Shown here: positions 1-10,692 of the stretch, in pieces
Position numbering within the stretch: the stretch's first letter is position 1
How the letters are laid out: every line of letters starts with the position of its first letter
NCBI GenBank assembly: GCA_947493165.1
Contig: CANLPY010000001.1
Span: forward strand, 1,464,501 to 1,528,500
DNA: 64,000 bases
Source: an uncultured Erythrobacter sp.
Lineage (GTDB): Bacteria; Pseudomonadota; Alphaproteobacteria; Sphingomonadales; Sphingomonadaceae
Reading direction: 5' to 3'
The notes under the pieces: model-generated
Told to the model about the DNA's origin: nothing
What the model saw: only the letters and a program-made list of their open reading frames with translations
The model's database searches: none
Program-made: the position numbers and the translations under genes

Positions 1-258
1 AGGTTCAATGATTAGGGTCGCAGCGCTCTTTTGTGGCACTTGCTGCTCGATCAATTTGGCGTGATGAGCGCCTGCAACAATAACTGGAGCAGCAAAAACG
101 TCCCGGTCGCTCGCGCGACCGATTGCTTGCTGAAATAGGGTCTGTTTGCCGGTCAGCGGCAAAAATGGCTTCGGTTTCGCCTCACGGCTCACCGGCCATA
201 GGCGGGTACCGCTGCCGCCGCACAGGATTACAGGATGGATGGCTCTTTGCTTGCTCAT
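1..258 (-). CDS. mannose-1-phosphate guanylyltransferase, N-terminal part (runs off window start)
   Basis: Reverse-strand translation MSKQRAIHPVILCGGSGTRLWPVSREAKPKPFLPL contains the nucleotidyltransferase motif GGSGTRLWPxSR..PKPF; start ATG at 258. Confidence 0.85.
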   Translation of the reverse strand, partial: MSKQRAIHPVILCGGSGTRLWPVSREAKPKPFLPLTGKQTLFQQAIGRASDRDVFAAPVIVAGAHHAKLIEQQVPQKSAATLIIEP

Positions 259-338
259 TTCACCACCCTCGTAGCAGATAAGGGGTTAAGACAGACTAAC
301 TCGAAGCCTTTCGGCGGAAGAAATCCCGCCAAAGCACA

Positions 339-1085
339 TCACCGGCCGGTAAAATCAACACGGTAGCCATAGCGCGCCTCGACCGGGTTACCATTGGCGT
401 CTCGGGCTGGATTGAACCGTATTTTGCGCTCAACCAAGTCGCAAACAAGGCCGGTTGTCTGCGCATCGACACCGCTTCGCGCCACTGAGCAATTCTTCGA
501 ACGCCCGTCTGTTGTGACCGTGAATACGACGGTGACCGACTTACCAAATCGAGTGCGTCGCCCTCCTTCAGGAACGGGAAAATCGCGCGCGGTATTAAGT
601 TCGCCTGAGCGCACGCTTGGCTTGCTCACCGCAATTCCGCCGCGACCACTGCCGCGATTGCCGCTGCCTGTTCCAAGCCCGCTGCCGGCTGCGCCTGTTC
701 CATCACCGCTCTCACGCGCGCCTGAATTGTTGGCAGACCCGGTCGATGATGCACGCGGCGCAGGGCTGGGCGTGGCTAGAGGAATCGGTGGCGGCTGCGC
801 AGTTACCGGTTTGGGAACCGCATTCTTACCCGGATCGCCTTGCGCACCTTCATCGGGTTCCTGCTGGTTTTCAGGTGGAGGAGGTTCAGGTGGAGCTGTG
901 ACTGTAACTGTAAAACTGGAAATCACACTGCGCTCCACCGAGGCAGTGAGATCCGGAGCGAAGGCCCGCGCTAGGCCGTAGAGCGCCGCCAAATGGAGCA
1001 ATATGATCGCAATCAGGAGCGGCACGCTTGGCCGTCGCTTGCGCGATGCATAGCTTCCCTTAGCCAAATCCGTTGCTCCCCTCAT
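339..1085 (-). CDS. TonB-family energy transducer protein
   Basis: N-terminal TM segment, Pro-rich linker and C-terminal TonB-like domain (GKSVTVVFTVTTDGRSKNCSVARSGV...VERKIRFNPARDANGNPVEARYGYRVDF). Confidence 0.75.
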   Translation of the reverse strand: MRGATDLAKGSYASRKRRPSVPLLIAIILLHLAALYGLARAFAPDLTASVERSVISSFTVTVTAPPEPPPPENQQEPDEGAQGDPGKNAVPKPVTAQPPPIPLATPSPAPRASSTGSANNSGARESGDGTGAAGSGLGTGSGNRGSGRGGIAVSKPSVRSGELNTARDFPVPEGGRRTRFGKSVTVVFTVTTDGRSKNCSVARSGVDAQTTGLVCDLVERKIRFNPARDANGNPVEARYGYRVDFTGR

Positions 1086-1153
1086 CCGTAGTCATCCGCA
1101 TCTCGTCGGATACACAACTGTATGCTCTATAGCTCATTTACAGGGGCTTAGCG

Positions 1154-4100
1154 ATGGAGCGGCTCGTCAAACATTCAAATACTCATACAATGCGCACAAT
1201 AGCGACGCTGTTCGCGATGGAATCGCTCGACAGACGTAGTGTTCTAGCTGGCGTCGCGGGTCTCGTGCTGTTTTTCATCCTGGGCTTGGCCAGCGTTGAA
1301 ATTAGCCGGTTCGGAGGGACCTTAGCTACGATCTGGCTTCCGGGGGCAACCGCGACAGCGATCTTGCTACGACTTCGTCTTACCAATGAGCTTCCGTTTC
1401 TTGCATCGCTCGTACCCGCGATTTTTCTGACGAATTTTTCTGCCGGCTTCCCTGTCGCAATGGCAGCAGTCTTTGCTGCCGCTAACCTCATTGAAGTGAT
1501 GTTTGTCATTGCGCTGATCCGCCGTTCTTGCGGACGTGGTCTTGACGTTACGCAGATTGATCATTTGGCTCGTTTTGTCTGGTACGGCGGGCTAGTTGGG
1601 CCGTGCGCGTCAGTCACCGTGGTCGCGGCCACCATGGCGTTTGGGGATGCAACATTTCTGAGCAATGCAGGGCGCTGGCTTGTCACTCATGCACTGAGCA
1701 TGGTCCTAATCGTCCCGACATTTCTGTTGCTTTGGGATGTTGCGAGAGACCGTCCCATGTTCTCTCCAAAAGTCGTGCTCCATCACGCTGCGGTGCTCAT
1801 TTTCGGCCTTACATGCGCATTTCTGGTGTTCAACCAAGAAGCCTATCCCCTTCTTTTCCTTATTCCGCCGATAACTTTGTTGTGCGCGTTCCGGCTAGGC
1901 AGCGTGGGCACGGCTGTATTTGTGGTTGCGGTTGCCGCGCTAACCATCATCATGACTTTCGACGGAATGGGTCCGATCGCTGCTATGAATGCCGGCATGC
2001 AAGAGCGATCACACGTCTTGCTCGCCTTCATCGCTGCAAACTTCCTAACCGGGTTGCCGGTGGCGGCGATCCTGCTTGCTCGTGACCGGATTGTTCAGGA
2101 GTTGGAAGCCGGGCGCCAAGAACTCACGCTGCTGACTGAAAACACCACAGACACGTTGATGTATTACGATCTGAGCGGCAAATGCACCTATGTTTCACCA
2201 TCGGCGATTGATGTCATGGGAGAGCCACCTGAAACCTTTTTGGGCAAACGCGCATCGAACCGCATGCACAAAGACGCGCAAGAGCGCATTCTACGAGCGG
2301 AAAATCGACTGCTTTCAGGGGCAAGTGATAAGGAGCGCTTCACCTATCGGCGCTTTCTAGACAGCAAGCATGGAACACCCATTTTCTTAGAGGCTGAATG
2401 CGCCATCGCATACGACCCGGAAACGGGAGAACGCGAAGGAATTGTCGTGTCCCTACGCGATGTGACCGAGCGGGTTGAGCTTGAATTGCTGCTCACCCGT
2501 GCGCGGCGCAAAGCGGAACAAGCAGCCGGGGCGAAAACGGACTTTCTCGCCAATATGAGCCATGAAATCCGGACACCAATGAATGGTGTTTTAGGTTTTG
2601 CAGAGCTGATGCTGCAGACCGAGTTAGATGATAATCAGCGCAAGAATGTTGAACTGATTGTGCAGTCGGGCCGGTCAATGATGATGTTGCTCAATGACAT
2701 TCTAGACCTTTCAAAAATCGAAGCGGGACAAATCGCAATTGATCGTCAAGCCGTGGACCTTGGTTCGGCTATCGCTGAGTGTGCAGACTTGCACCGCGTC
2801 ACCGCTGAACAACGGGGCCTTGAACTTGTTTACGAAAGCAACGCTGATCACCCTTGGGTAATGACCGACGGTCTGCGGGTTCGGCAAATTCTCCTAAATC
2901 TGATTGGCAATGCAGTGAAGTTTACGGAAGCAGGCCGGATCACGGTCACCTGCCGCATGGACAGAGATGAAATCGTTATCGAGGTGTCCGACACCGGAAT
3001 TGGCATTCCGACGGAACGAGCAAAGAGCATATTTGAACCCTTCACTCAGGCGGAAAGCGACACAGCGCGAAGGTTCGGAGGAACCGGGTTAGGTCTTTCG
3101 ATTAGCAAGCAATTGTCCGAAATGCTTGGAGGATACCTCGAGGTAGAAAGTCAGGTCGGCGTTGGTTCCTGTTTCAAGCTCGTACTGCCCTTCATCAAAG
3201 CGAGGCCGCAAATTGAAATGTGGGATCCTGATGCGCAGTCCACGCCTTCACGCATATCCTTTACGCCCGGCACAAAGACCACGTCTGATAGCGCTGCGAT
3301 TGCCACCGCGAACCTGCCCAGTGGCTCACGCATCCTGTTGGCTGAAGATCATGACGTAAACCGCATGCTCGCGACCGATATGCTCGAGAAATGCGGGCAG
3401 GATGTCTACATCGCGCATGACGGTAATGAAGCCATTGCGATGGTCCTTGATGCTTTCCTGCGCGGTGATCCGTACGATCTAGTCCTCATGGACGTGCAGA
3501 TGCCCGGTTGCGATGGCTATGAGGCGACCCGCGCCATCCGCGGCGAAGGCATCAGTGGCAATCAATTGCCTATCATCGCCCTAACCGCCAACGCTTTTCC
3601 GGAAGATATCGCTGCAGCTCGCAATTCAGGAATGCAAGCCCACCTCGCGAAGCCGATGGAATTTGGCAGCCTTGCCCGCGTTCTACAGCGCTGGTTACCG
3701 ACACGTATTGTGGAAGATCACCCGGCGCAAATTCATAAGGACAATCATGTGAAAAATGACAATTTGGACGCATCCGAGGGAGAACAGAAGCACGGTACAG
3801 ATAAGCCCGATCAGAAAAGCAGTGCCGAAATGCTGGCTGCCGAAGATGCAGCTGCAGTACGCGAGAGCACAGAAATCGACGCGCGTGTAAGAGACGCAAT
3901 GCGTAAACAACGTGAACGGGGCGCATCAAAATTCGCACTGCCGGAAGAACGAAAGCTGTCTGTGCAGACGGAGACGCAGCACAAAGGCGTGATTGAATTT
4001 TCGGCCAAAAGAGGGGCTTCAAACTCGCTTGGGCATTCCCCGTCGCTTTTGCAGCGCTGGGAAGAGCGCCGCGAGGAAGCGTTACAATCAGTTCGCGAAG

Positions 4101-4336
4101 GCATCGCCCTTGGCAGCTTTGATGGCGAAGCTGGCAAAACGCTCAAGCGCCAGATGCATAAGCTAGCAGGGACAGCCGGTATTTTCGGCGAAAGTGATTT
4201 GGGTGATAAAGCAACCACGTTTGAGCGGGCGCTGAATCTTGGAGTTGACCCAGAGAGGCAAATGGAGCTCGCGCAAGAGTTATTGGCGATTGCAGCGGAG
4301 CGAGAAGAAGAGCAGCGATTGACCGGTCATGCTTGA
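1154..4336 (+). CDS. hybrid sensor histidine kinase (MASE1-like membrane domain, PAS, HisKA, HATPase, REC, Hpt-like)
   Basis: Multi-TM N-terminus, FLANMSHEIRTPMNGVLG H-box, GTGLGLSISKQL, REC LVLMDVQMPGCDG, C-terminal HKLAGTAGIFG Hpt-like motif. Confidence 0.9.
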   Translation: MERLVKHSNTHTMRTIATLFAMESLDRRSVLAGVAGLVLFFILGLASVEISRFGGTLATIWLPGATATAILLRLRLTNELPFLASLVPAIFLTNFSAGFPVAMAAVFAAANLIEVMFVIALIRRSCGRGLDVTQIDHLARFVWYGGLVGPCASVTVVAATMAFGDATFLSNAGRWLVTHALSMVLIVPTFLLLWDVARDRPMFSPKVVLHHAAVLIFGLTCAFLVFNQEAYPLLFLIPPITLLCAFRLGSVGTAVFVVAVAALTIIMTFDGMGPIAAMNAGMQERSHVLLAFIAANFLTGLPVAAILLARDRIVQELEAGRQELTLLTENTTDTLMYYDLSGKCTYVSPSAIDVMGEPPETFLGKRASNRMHKDAQERILRAENRLLSGASDKERFTYRRFLDSKHGTPIFLEAECAIAYDPETGEREGIVVSLRDVTERVELELLLTRARRKAEQAAGAKTDFLANMSHEIRTPMNGVLGFAELMLQTELDDNQRKNVELIVQSGRSMMMLLNDILDLSKIEAGQIAIDRQAVDLGSAIAECADLHRVTAEQRGLELVYESNADHPWVMTDGLRVRQILLNLIGNAVKFTEAGRITVTCRMDRDEIVIEVSDTGIGIPTERAKSIFEPFTQAESDTARRFGGTGLGLSISKQLSEMLGGYLEVESQVGVGSCFKLVLPFIKARPQIEMWDPDAQSTPSRISFTPGTKTTSDSAAIATANLPSGSRILLAEDHDVNRMLATDMLEKCGQDVYIAHDGNEAIAMVLDAFLRGDPYDLVLMDVQMPGCDGYEATRAIRGEGISGNQLPIIALTANAFPEDIAAARNSGMQAHLAKPMEFGSLARVLQRWLPTRIVEDHPAQIHKDNHVKNDNLDASEGEQKHGTDKPDQKSSAEMLAAEDAAAVRESTEIDARVRDAMRKQRERGASKFALPEERKLSVQTETQHKGVIEFSAKRGASNSLGHSPSLLQRWEERREEALQSVREGIALGSFDGEAGKTLKRQMHKLAGTAGIFGESDLGDKATTFERALNLGVDPERQMELAQELLAIAAEREEEQRLTGHA

Positions 4337-4431
4337 AACTTAGGCCCCCAATCGGGGGCACGGGCGCATGTGATCCTTAAGTTGATCGATCCAGCTCAAC
4401 CATCACGAATGGCAATCACAGGCGCACATGC

Positions 4432-4469
4432 AAACGGCGGAGCCGGCAAAGGCCCCGCCGTTTGTTTTG
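4432..4469 (+). terminator. Rho-independent terminator-like hairpin after the histidine kinase
   Basis: aaacggcgg-agccggcaaaggc-ccgccgttt followed by gtttt. Confidence 0.6.
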
Positions 4470-4490
4470 ACTCAGTGTGTGCGTAACGAA

Positions 4491-7400
4491 TTAGAATTCG
4501 TAGCGAGCACCAATCTGAATGCGCCAGATGCTGCTGTTGATCGACGTGAAGGCTTCACCTTCAAATGCCCGGAAGTCTTCCAGAACATAACGGCCTTGAT
4601 CGTCAAATTCACCGGTAAGCAAAGCTACGCGGCCATCAAAGTCTCCGAGTGACCGGCGAACGTTCCAGTCACTGTCGAGCAGGTTCAGGAAGTTCGAGAA
4701 GTCAGCAAAGATTTCAATGCGGTCTTGCTTGATACCGGTGAGAGTGCCCAAGAATGGCAGTTCTTGGCTGAGACGTAGATCAACGTCGAAGAACCAAGGA
4801 TTACGGCAGGTGTTACGGCTGATCGTTTGACCCGGTGTGAACTCACAATTGAGTTCGCTCACGATGCTGTCGCCGCCGTTGATGGCGTCAAGGAACAGGG
4901 CAACGTCACCAAAGTCGCTCGATGGCGACAGGTTCGGATCGTCCAGTCCTGTTGGAATGTACGCCAAGATGTTTTCTTCAGCCGAGCCGCTGTCACGGAA
5001 GTCCGGGAAGCCATCATCAAAGGTCAAGCTGTACGGACGGCCTTCCGATGCGCGGAAGAAGATGCCGAGGCCCGTGTCATAACCTTCGACGAATTCTTCA
5101 CGGAAGAACATCGACAAGGTGATGTTGTGACGGGTTTCAAAGCCAGACTGCGACACAGCTGGGTTTTGCGGATCGAACACGGCGGTGCCGTCAAACTGCG
5201 AGCCGGCAGTTGCCGAACGCGAGTTGATCGTCTGTTCGCTGTCGTTGAACGCATAACCAAGGTTGATGTTCACGCTGCCATTTTCGGTGAACAGGCCTTC
5301 GCTGAAACGCTTAGTCAGGATGAATGACAGGTTGTGGCTGTCAAAACTTGGACCATTGGTAAGTTGCAAGAACTCATCAAGACCAGTGTTAAAGCAAACA
5401 TCGCTCACGCCAACAAATGTACCCGCTTCGCGATTAAACGTAGCGTTACAACCATCTACCAACGGGTCGATCGCAGCAATAATCGGGCGACCATCAACAG
5501 TGAAGCCGTTCAGCGCCTGACGGGTATCGACAACCTGAAGAAGGTCACGAATAGCCAGCGTGTCGTTGAAACGGGTGTAGATGTAATCAACATTCAGGTT
5601 CCAGTTTGAGAAGAACCCGGTGTCTGTCCCCACTTGTGTGGCCAAGCCGATGTTTGCGCGGACCGCAGTTGGAATATCGAAATCAGGATCAATGTTCTGA
5701 ACTTCGCCGCCGCCAGCTGCTGCACCAGCAGCGCCCGCATCAATCGCGCACTGCGGGAAGCCAGTGAACGCCCCGCCCGAAACAACCGAAATCTGGCCGG
5801 TTACTGGATCAGTGGCAAGGTCTGCTGCGTCGCAATCACCCGTGTTGCCATTGACCGATGCAAAGCCATCGTTGGAGAACGCGTTCGAGAAGAACACTAC
5901 CGGGTCGCCGCCAGCAAAGATGCCAACGCCGCCGGTTAGGCTAGTGTTCGAAAAGAAGCCTTCATTGTCAAAATTATAGGTTGCTGAAAGACGCGGAAGA
6001 ACAACAGGCTCAATCGAACCGAATGACACGCGGTTGCTGAAACCAAGGCGCTGCTGGAACAGCGGGTTAGCGCGCGGCGCATCACCATCATACAATTGAA
6101 CGCGAACGCCAGCGGTTACGCTCAACTGGTCAGTTGCCTGCCATTCGTCTTGAGCGAATACCGAGTAGACGGTCCGACTGAATTCCGCCGCAGCGTTGTT
6201 GATGTCTCCATCGATGCCGGTGCGGATGGTACCGCCGCCAGCGCCGTCTTCAATAATCTCATCTGGACCATCGAAATCGCCGCCGGTGCCCGGTGCAAGC
6301 AAGCCAGCTTCAAAGTCAGCCAGTCCATCAAAGAACAAAGTACCGGTTGCGTTGATCGCAAACAGGTTGAACACTTCGAGATCATTGATTTCAGCACCAA
6401 ATTTGAAGAAGTGATCGCCAGCATCGTAGTTCAATACGAAGCGCGCCTGATCAATCCGGGTGTTGAGCGCGTTGGCCGAACGGAAAATTCCTGGACCAGT
6501 TGCGAAACCGCCATTGTCGGCTTCATCTGCACCAACGGCCGCAATAATATCCGGATTGGTCGCATTAGGTAAGCCAACGACCAAACGCACAGTCGGATTA
6601 TCCGATTGTGCTTCGCCGAAGCCAACCGGGCCTTGAACGTCTGCAACATCTGCACGGCTCAGGCGAAGCTCGGTCGAGATCTTATCGCTCCAGTCTGAAT
6701 ACAGACGGACCGAATAGTAATCCGAAACAGTGCCTTCGTCTTCGAACGAATTTATACCGGTGAAGGTGTTGCCGCCGCCATCGAATTCAACGTTGGTTTC
6801 TTCAAGGCGCTGATAGGTCGCCTCAAGACGATGGTTTTCGTTGATGATGGCGTCCACACGACCGAAGTAACGAACGTTACCTTCTGGAAGTGTGGTTGGA
6901 ATTTCACCGACCTCTTGACCGAAAACGTCATTTGCAATCCGAGCAAATTCGTTAAACTGCGCCTGAGTGGCAAACGGCAATTCGTTGGCAGCACCTGAAC
7001 CGATTGGACCATCGTTGAAGCCGTCAGCGATTGTGACTTCTTCATAGCCTAGCGAGAAGAAAAGGCGATCGGGGATAATCGGACCGGAAAGTGTCGCGCC
7101 CCAGCGTTCTTCACGGCCAGCATTGACTTCTTGCACTTCGCCATCAGCGAAAGTTACGGTGTCAGCCTGAAGGCCTTCGTCGAAATAGGTGTAAAATGCT
7201 GAGCCCGAGAATTCATTGGTACCAGCCTTCGTCACAACGTTGACGAGGCAGCCTGTGAAGTCAGAATATTCTACATCAAACGGAGCAAATTCGACCGACG
7301 TTTGCTCAACAACGTCAAACGGCAGTGGCAGCGAGTTACGCGCAGCAAAAGGCGTGCCGTTTAGACCGAACGCATCAGACTGGATGATACCATCAACGGT

Positions 7401-7973
7401 GAACGTGTTGCCGCGGTCATTACCGCCAAGGCATGAAATACGATCAACATCGTTGTTCGTTTCCAAGCTGACCCGCGGGTCGATGCGGATGATGTCGCGA
7501 ACGTCGCGTGTGATCGATGGGAAGTTTTCGAGCGTCTCAGAATCGAAAGCTGTACCCGGACCAACGGCAAGCTGGGTCACGCCTGCGCGCGCGCCAGTCA
7601 CGACGATGACATTGTCCGAACCAGCGGCCGCGGACGCAAGCGTAAAGCGGAAACCCGTGTTGCCTGAAATGTTGACGAACACATCTTCAACAGTCTGTCC
7701 TTCGTAGCCAGGAGCCGTTGCAGTGACCGTGTATGGGCCGCCCGGTGGGAGCGAGCCGATGCGGAAATCGCCATCAGTAGCGTTTACGTCGCGAACTGCG
7801 CCGGTGCGTGTGTCGGTGATAGTGACGGTCGCGCCCACCAGTGGTGTACCGGCGCTGTCAACGACTTCACCTTCAATGCCTGAGGTGATGCTTTGTGCGA
7901 CGGCTGGAGTCGCGATGGTCGCGGCTGCGGAGAGACTGACGACGCTCGCGGCCAAAAGATATTTGAGTTTCAT
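4491..7973 (-). CDS. TonB-dependent receptor (Oar-like, N-terminal carboxypeptidase-regulatory-like domain)
   Basis: Signal peptide; GIEGEVVDSAGTPLVGATVTITDTRTG repeat domain; plug and barrel; C-terminal aromatic residue (ARYEF). Confidence 0.85.
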   Translation of the reverse strand: MKLKYLLAASVVSLSAAATIATPAVAQSITSGIEGEVVDSAGTPLVGATVTITDTRTGAVRDVNATDGDFRIGSLPPGGPYTVTATAPGYEGQTVEDVFVNISGNTGFRFTLASAAAGSDNVIVVTGARAGVTQLAVGPGTAFDSETLENFPSITRDVRDIIRIDPRVSLETNNDVDRISCLGGNDRGNTFTVDGIIQSDAFGLNGTPFAARNSLPLPFDVVEQTSVEFAPFDVEYSDFTGCLVNVVTKAGTNEFSGSAFYTYFDEGLQADTVTFADGEVQEVNAGREERWGATLSGPIIPDRLFFSLGYEEVTIADGFNDGPIGSGAANELPFATQAQFNEFARIANDVFGQEVGEIPTTLPEGNVRYFGRVDAIINENHRLEATYQRLEETNVEFDGGGNTFTGINSFEDEGTVSDYYSVRLYSDWSDKISTELRLSRADVADVQGPVGFGEAQSDNPTVRLVVGLPNATNPDIIAAVGADEADNGGFATGPGIFRSANALNTRIDQARFVLNYDAGDHFFKFGAEINDLEVFNLFAINATGTLFFDGLADFEAGLLAPGTGGDFDGPDEIIEDGAGGGTIRTGIDGDINNAAAEFSRTVYSVFAQDEWQATDQLSVTAGVRVQLYDGDAPRANPLFQQRLGFSNRVSFGSIEPVVLPRLSATYNFDNEGFFSNTSLTGGVGIFAGGDPVVFFSNAFSNDGFASVNGNTGDCDAADLATDPVTGQISVVSGGAFTGFPQCAIDAGAAGAAAGGGEVQNIDPDFDIPTAVRANIGLATQVGTDTGFFSNWNLNVDYIYTRFNDTLAIRDLLQVVDTRQALNGFTVDGRPIIAAIDPLVDGCNATFNREAGTFVGVSDVCFNTGLDEFLQLTNGPSFDSHNLSFILTKRFSEGLFTENGSVNINLGYAFNDSEQTINSRSATAGSQFDGTAVFDPQNPAVSQSGFETRHNITLSMFFREEFVEGYDTGLGIFFRASEGRPYSLTFDDGFPDFRDSGSAEENILAYIPTGLDDPNLSPSSDFGDVALFLDAINGGDSIVSELNCEFTPGQTISRNTCRNPWFFDVDLRLSQELPFLGTLTGIKQDRIEIFADFSNFLNLLDSDWNVRRSLGDFDGRVALLTGEFDDQGRYVLEDFRAFEGEAFTSINSSIWRIQIGARYEF

Positions 7974-8236
7974 TGGTTAAGCCCCTGATGACTTACTTGG
8001 GAGAATGCACGTGTATTTCTGACGCCCCCACTAGGCGTCTTGCGCTGCTCCCAGAAGGCGGATTTGTGACAAATGCATGAAATTTCGTGGCACTATAATG
8101 ACAAGAACGGGTCGACTTTGTCACGCAAGACGCAGAAACCTAGGGATTCTGCGGGACTCAACGCCAGTGTTGCTGCGCCGCAACATCGTAGGCTTTTTTG
8201 GAGTTTTCCAGAGGCCGCGCCGCCAAATGCAGATGA

Positions 8237-9193
8237 TCAGGCCAGATTAATCTCGCGAAGCCGCTGCATCAGGAAATCATGCGAAGAAATTGGGGCCGGC
8301 GCGGCCGATTCGCCACCCGGCTTTACGCAGCATTCCAGTGGTTCAATCATATAATCAGGCCGGAAATGCAGGAAGAACGGCATCGAATAGCGCGACCGTG
8401 TGGCCGCCTCCCCGCGCGGATTTACGACCCGGTGGGTGGTTGAGCGCAGACGGCCATTCGTGAGACGCTCCAGCATATCCCCGACATTGATAACCAGCGC
8501 GCCTTCAGGAACATCAATCGCTTTCCACTCTCCTGACTGGGTTAGCAGCTCAAGACCTGCCTCTTCAGCGCCGAGCAAAAGAGTGATGGTGTTGATGTCG
8601 CCATGCGCTGCTGCACGTATTGCGCCTTCAGGTGCGCCGGGGCCAAGCGGCGGATAATGCAGCAAGCGCATCACCGAATTGCCATCCTCGACTGTGGGTT
8701 CGAAGAAATCCTGCGATAGTTTAAGGTGCAGCGCGATTGCTTCAAGCACGCGCCCTCCCGCCTCTTCAAAGGCAGCATAGAGCGCTTCAAAAGTCTGCTC
8801 GAACCCATCGACTTCTTCTGGCCAAATGTTTGGGCCCATAAATTTGCTGAGGGGGTGATCGGACGGAAGCCCACGTCCAACGTGCCAAAACTCTTTAAGG
8901 TCGTGGACGCTAGCATCCTTGGCCTTCTCTGTTCCAAACGGAGTATAGCCCCGCGCGCCGCCACCGCCCTCGATCTTATATGCCTTTTTTGCCTCTTCAG
9001 GCAGCGCAAAGAACGCCTTCGAAAGCGTCTCCGCTTGATCGATCAATTGTTGCGGGATGCCATGATCACGAACAACAGCAAAGCCATATTCCGCAAAACT
9101 GCGGCCTAGTTCGTCAGCGATGTCAGCCAGCGGCAGCGCGAGCGAAACGCTGGCAATGTCGGGGGCGCAATTAGCTACATTGGTATCAGTCAT
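8237..9193 (-). CDS. isopenicillin N synthase-family 2OG-Fe(II) oxygenase
   Basis: HxD (AAHGDINTITLL), distal His (STTHRVVNP) and RxS (RSRYSMPFF) motifs. Confidence 0.85.
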   Translation of the reverse strand: MTDTNVANCAPDIASVSLALPLADIADELGRSFAEYGFAVVRDHGIPQQLIDQAETLSKAFFALPEEAKKAYKIEGGGGARGYTPFGTEKAKDASVHDLKEFWHVGRGLPSDHPLSKFMGPNIWPEEVDGFEQTFEALYAAFEEAGGRVLEAIALHLKLSQDFFEPTVEDGNSVMRLLHYPPLGPGAPEGAIRAAAHGDINTITLLLGAEEAGLELLTQSGEWKAIDVPEGALVINVGDMLERLTNGRLRSTTHRVVNPRGEAATRSRYSMPFFLHFRPDYMIEPLECCVKPGGESAAPAPISSHDFLMQRLREINLA

Positions 9194-9250
9194 GCCGCAT
9201 ACCTAATACGCGGGCGACCATTCTTCCAGCCCGTCCGCTGAGATGCCGCG

Positions 9251-10510
9251 CTAGAACGGCAGAAACAGTCCCGCGAGCGCCGCGCTCATGAGGTTTGCCA
9301 AACTGCCTGCGGCAAGCGCCTTCAACCCAAGCCGCGCAATCACCGGACGCTGGCTCGGGGCTAGTCCGCCGGTAACCGCCATCTGGATTGCAATGGAAGA
9401 GAAATTGGCAAATCCGCAAAGCGCAAATGTGACGATCGCCCGGCTGCGTTCGGTCAGTTCGCTCGCTTCCATCGCACCCAAATTAATGAACGCGACAAAT
9501 TCGTTCAGTACGATCTTGGTCCCAAACAAGCCGCCTGCAACTTGCGCCTGCTGCCAATCGGGAATGCCGATTAGATACATGATTGGCGCAAAGACATAAC
9601 CGAGGACTTGCTGAAACGAGATATCGGGATAGCCGAACCAGCCACCGATCCCGCCAAGGATACCGTTGGCGAGCGCCACCAGCGCCACAAACACCATGAC
9701 CATTGCACCGACGGCTACGGCCAGTTTCACGCCAGTCTGCGTGCCTTGCGCCGCTGCTTCAATAATGTTTGCCGGGTTGTGCCCATCCTCGAAAGTTTCA
9801 GACACGCTGACATCAGCCAGAGCCGCATCATGCGCAGCGGCCTCTTCCGGATCGTCCGGCATGATGATCTTCGCCATCAGGATGCCGCCCGGCGCAGACA
9901 TGAATGCAGCGGCCAATAAGTAAGGCACTGCATCATCGCCTAAGAATGCCGCATAGGCGGCGAGAATCGTGCCAGCCACACCTGCCATGCCGACGCACAT
10001 TAAAGTGAATAGCCGCGATGGCGGCAGCGCCTCCAGATAAGGGCGCACAACCAGCGGGCTTTCTGACTGACCAACAAAGATATTGGCTGCGCTGCCCAGC
10101 GCCTCAACTTTACTGATCCCGGTGATCCAGCCAATCGCTCCGCCGAGCCAACGCACCAGCCGTTGCATTATTCCGAGATAATAGAGGATCGACACCAAAG
10201 CCGCGAAGAACACGATCACCGGTAAAGCCGCTATCAGGAATGTGTTGGCAAAAGGGTTGCTATCCATTGGGCCGAATAGGGTCTCAATCCCTTGCACTGA
10301 ATAGCTGAGCAAAGCGATCACGCCGTCAGATAGAAATTGAATCACCTGGACGCCGAAATCGGTGCGCAAAACCAGTAGTGCCATGAGCACTTGCAAAGCA
10401 AACGCTGCACCAACAACTCGAAGACTGATCCATTTTTTGCCGTTTGAAAGCAGAAAGGCGATGGCTAGGATCGAAGCGATCCCGATAAGGCTCATAACAA
10501 ATGGCGGCAT
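9251..10510 (-). CDS. concentrative nucleoside transporter (NupC/CNT family)
   Basis: Multi-TM; FVGQSESPLVVRPYL, ILMAKIIMPD, NEFVAFINLG and ALCGFANFSSIAIQ match CNT family. Confidence 0.9.
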   Translation of the reverse strand: MPPFVMSLIGIASILAIAFLLSNGKKWISLRVVGAAFALQVLMALLVLRTDFGVQVIQFLSDGVIALLSYSVQGIETLFGPMDSNPFANTFLIAALPVIVFFAALVSILYYLGIMQRLVRWLGGAIGWITGISKVEALGSAANIFVGQSESPLVVRPYLEALPPSRLFTLMCVGMAGVAGTILAAYAAFLGDDAVPYLLAAAFMSAPGGILMAKIIMPDDPEEAAAHDAALADVSVSETFEDGHNPANIIEAAAQGTQTGVKLAVAVGAMVMVFVALVALANGILGGIGGWFGYPDISFQQVLGYVFAPIMYLIGIPDWQQAQVAGGLFGTKIVLNEFVAFINLGAMEASELTERSRAIVTFALCGFANFSSIAIQMAVTGGLAPSQRPVIARLGLKALAAGSLANLMSAALAGLFLPF

Positions 10511-10692
10511 GATGGGCGCGAGGCTCCCCCTGTTGCGCTATATCAGGCGCCTATCAACAGCGCGCTTTCATCGATACCTTGCCGCTTGCGAGCAAACAGT
10601 CAAATCTTTGCGTATCGATTGAACTGCACAACCCACAGGCGAGATCGTGGGCGGCTTTCCTTTTTCGAACCACCGCCATAATCATTTACCCC

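Noticed and set aside
4341-4362. gcccccaatcgggggc hairpin just after the histidine kinase stop
   Set aside because: Short loop stem without U-tract; the downstream 4432-4469 hairpin is the better terminator
8073-8354. 93-aa plus-strand ORF between TBDR and 2OG oxygenase, near a TATAAT-like motif
   Set aside because: Overlaps the 3' end of the oxygenase gene; low-complexity translation and no ribosome site; more likely promoter/leader sequence
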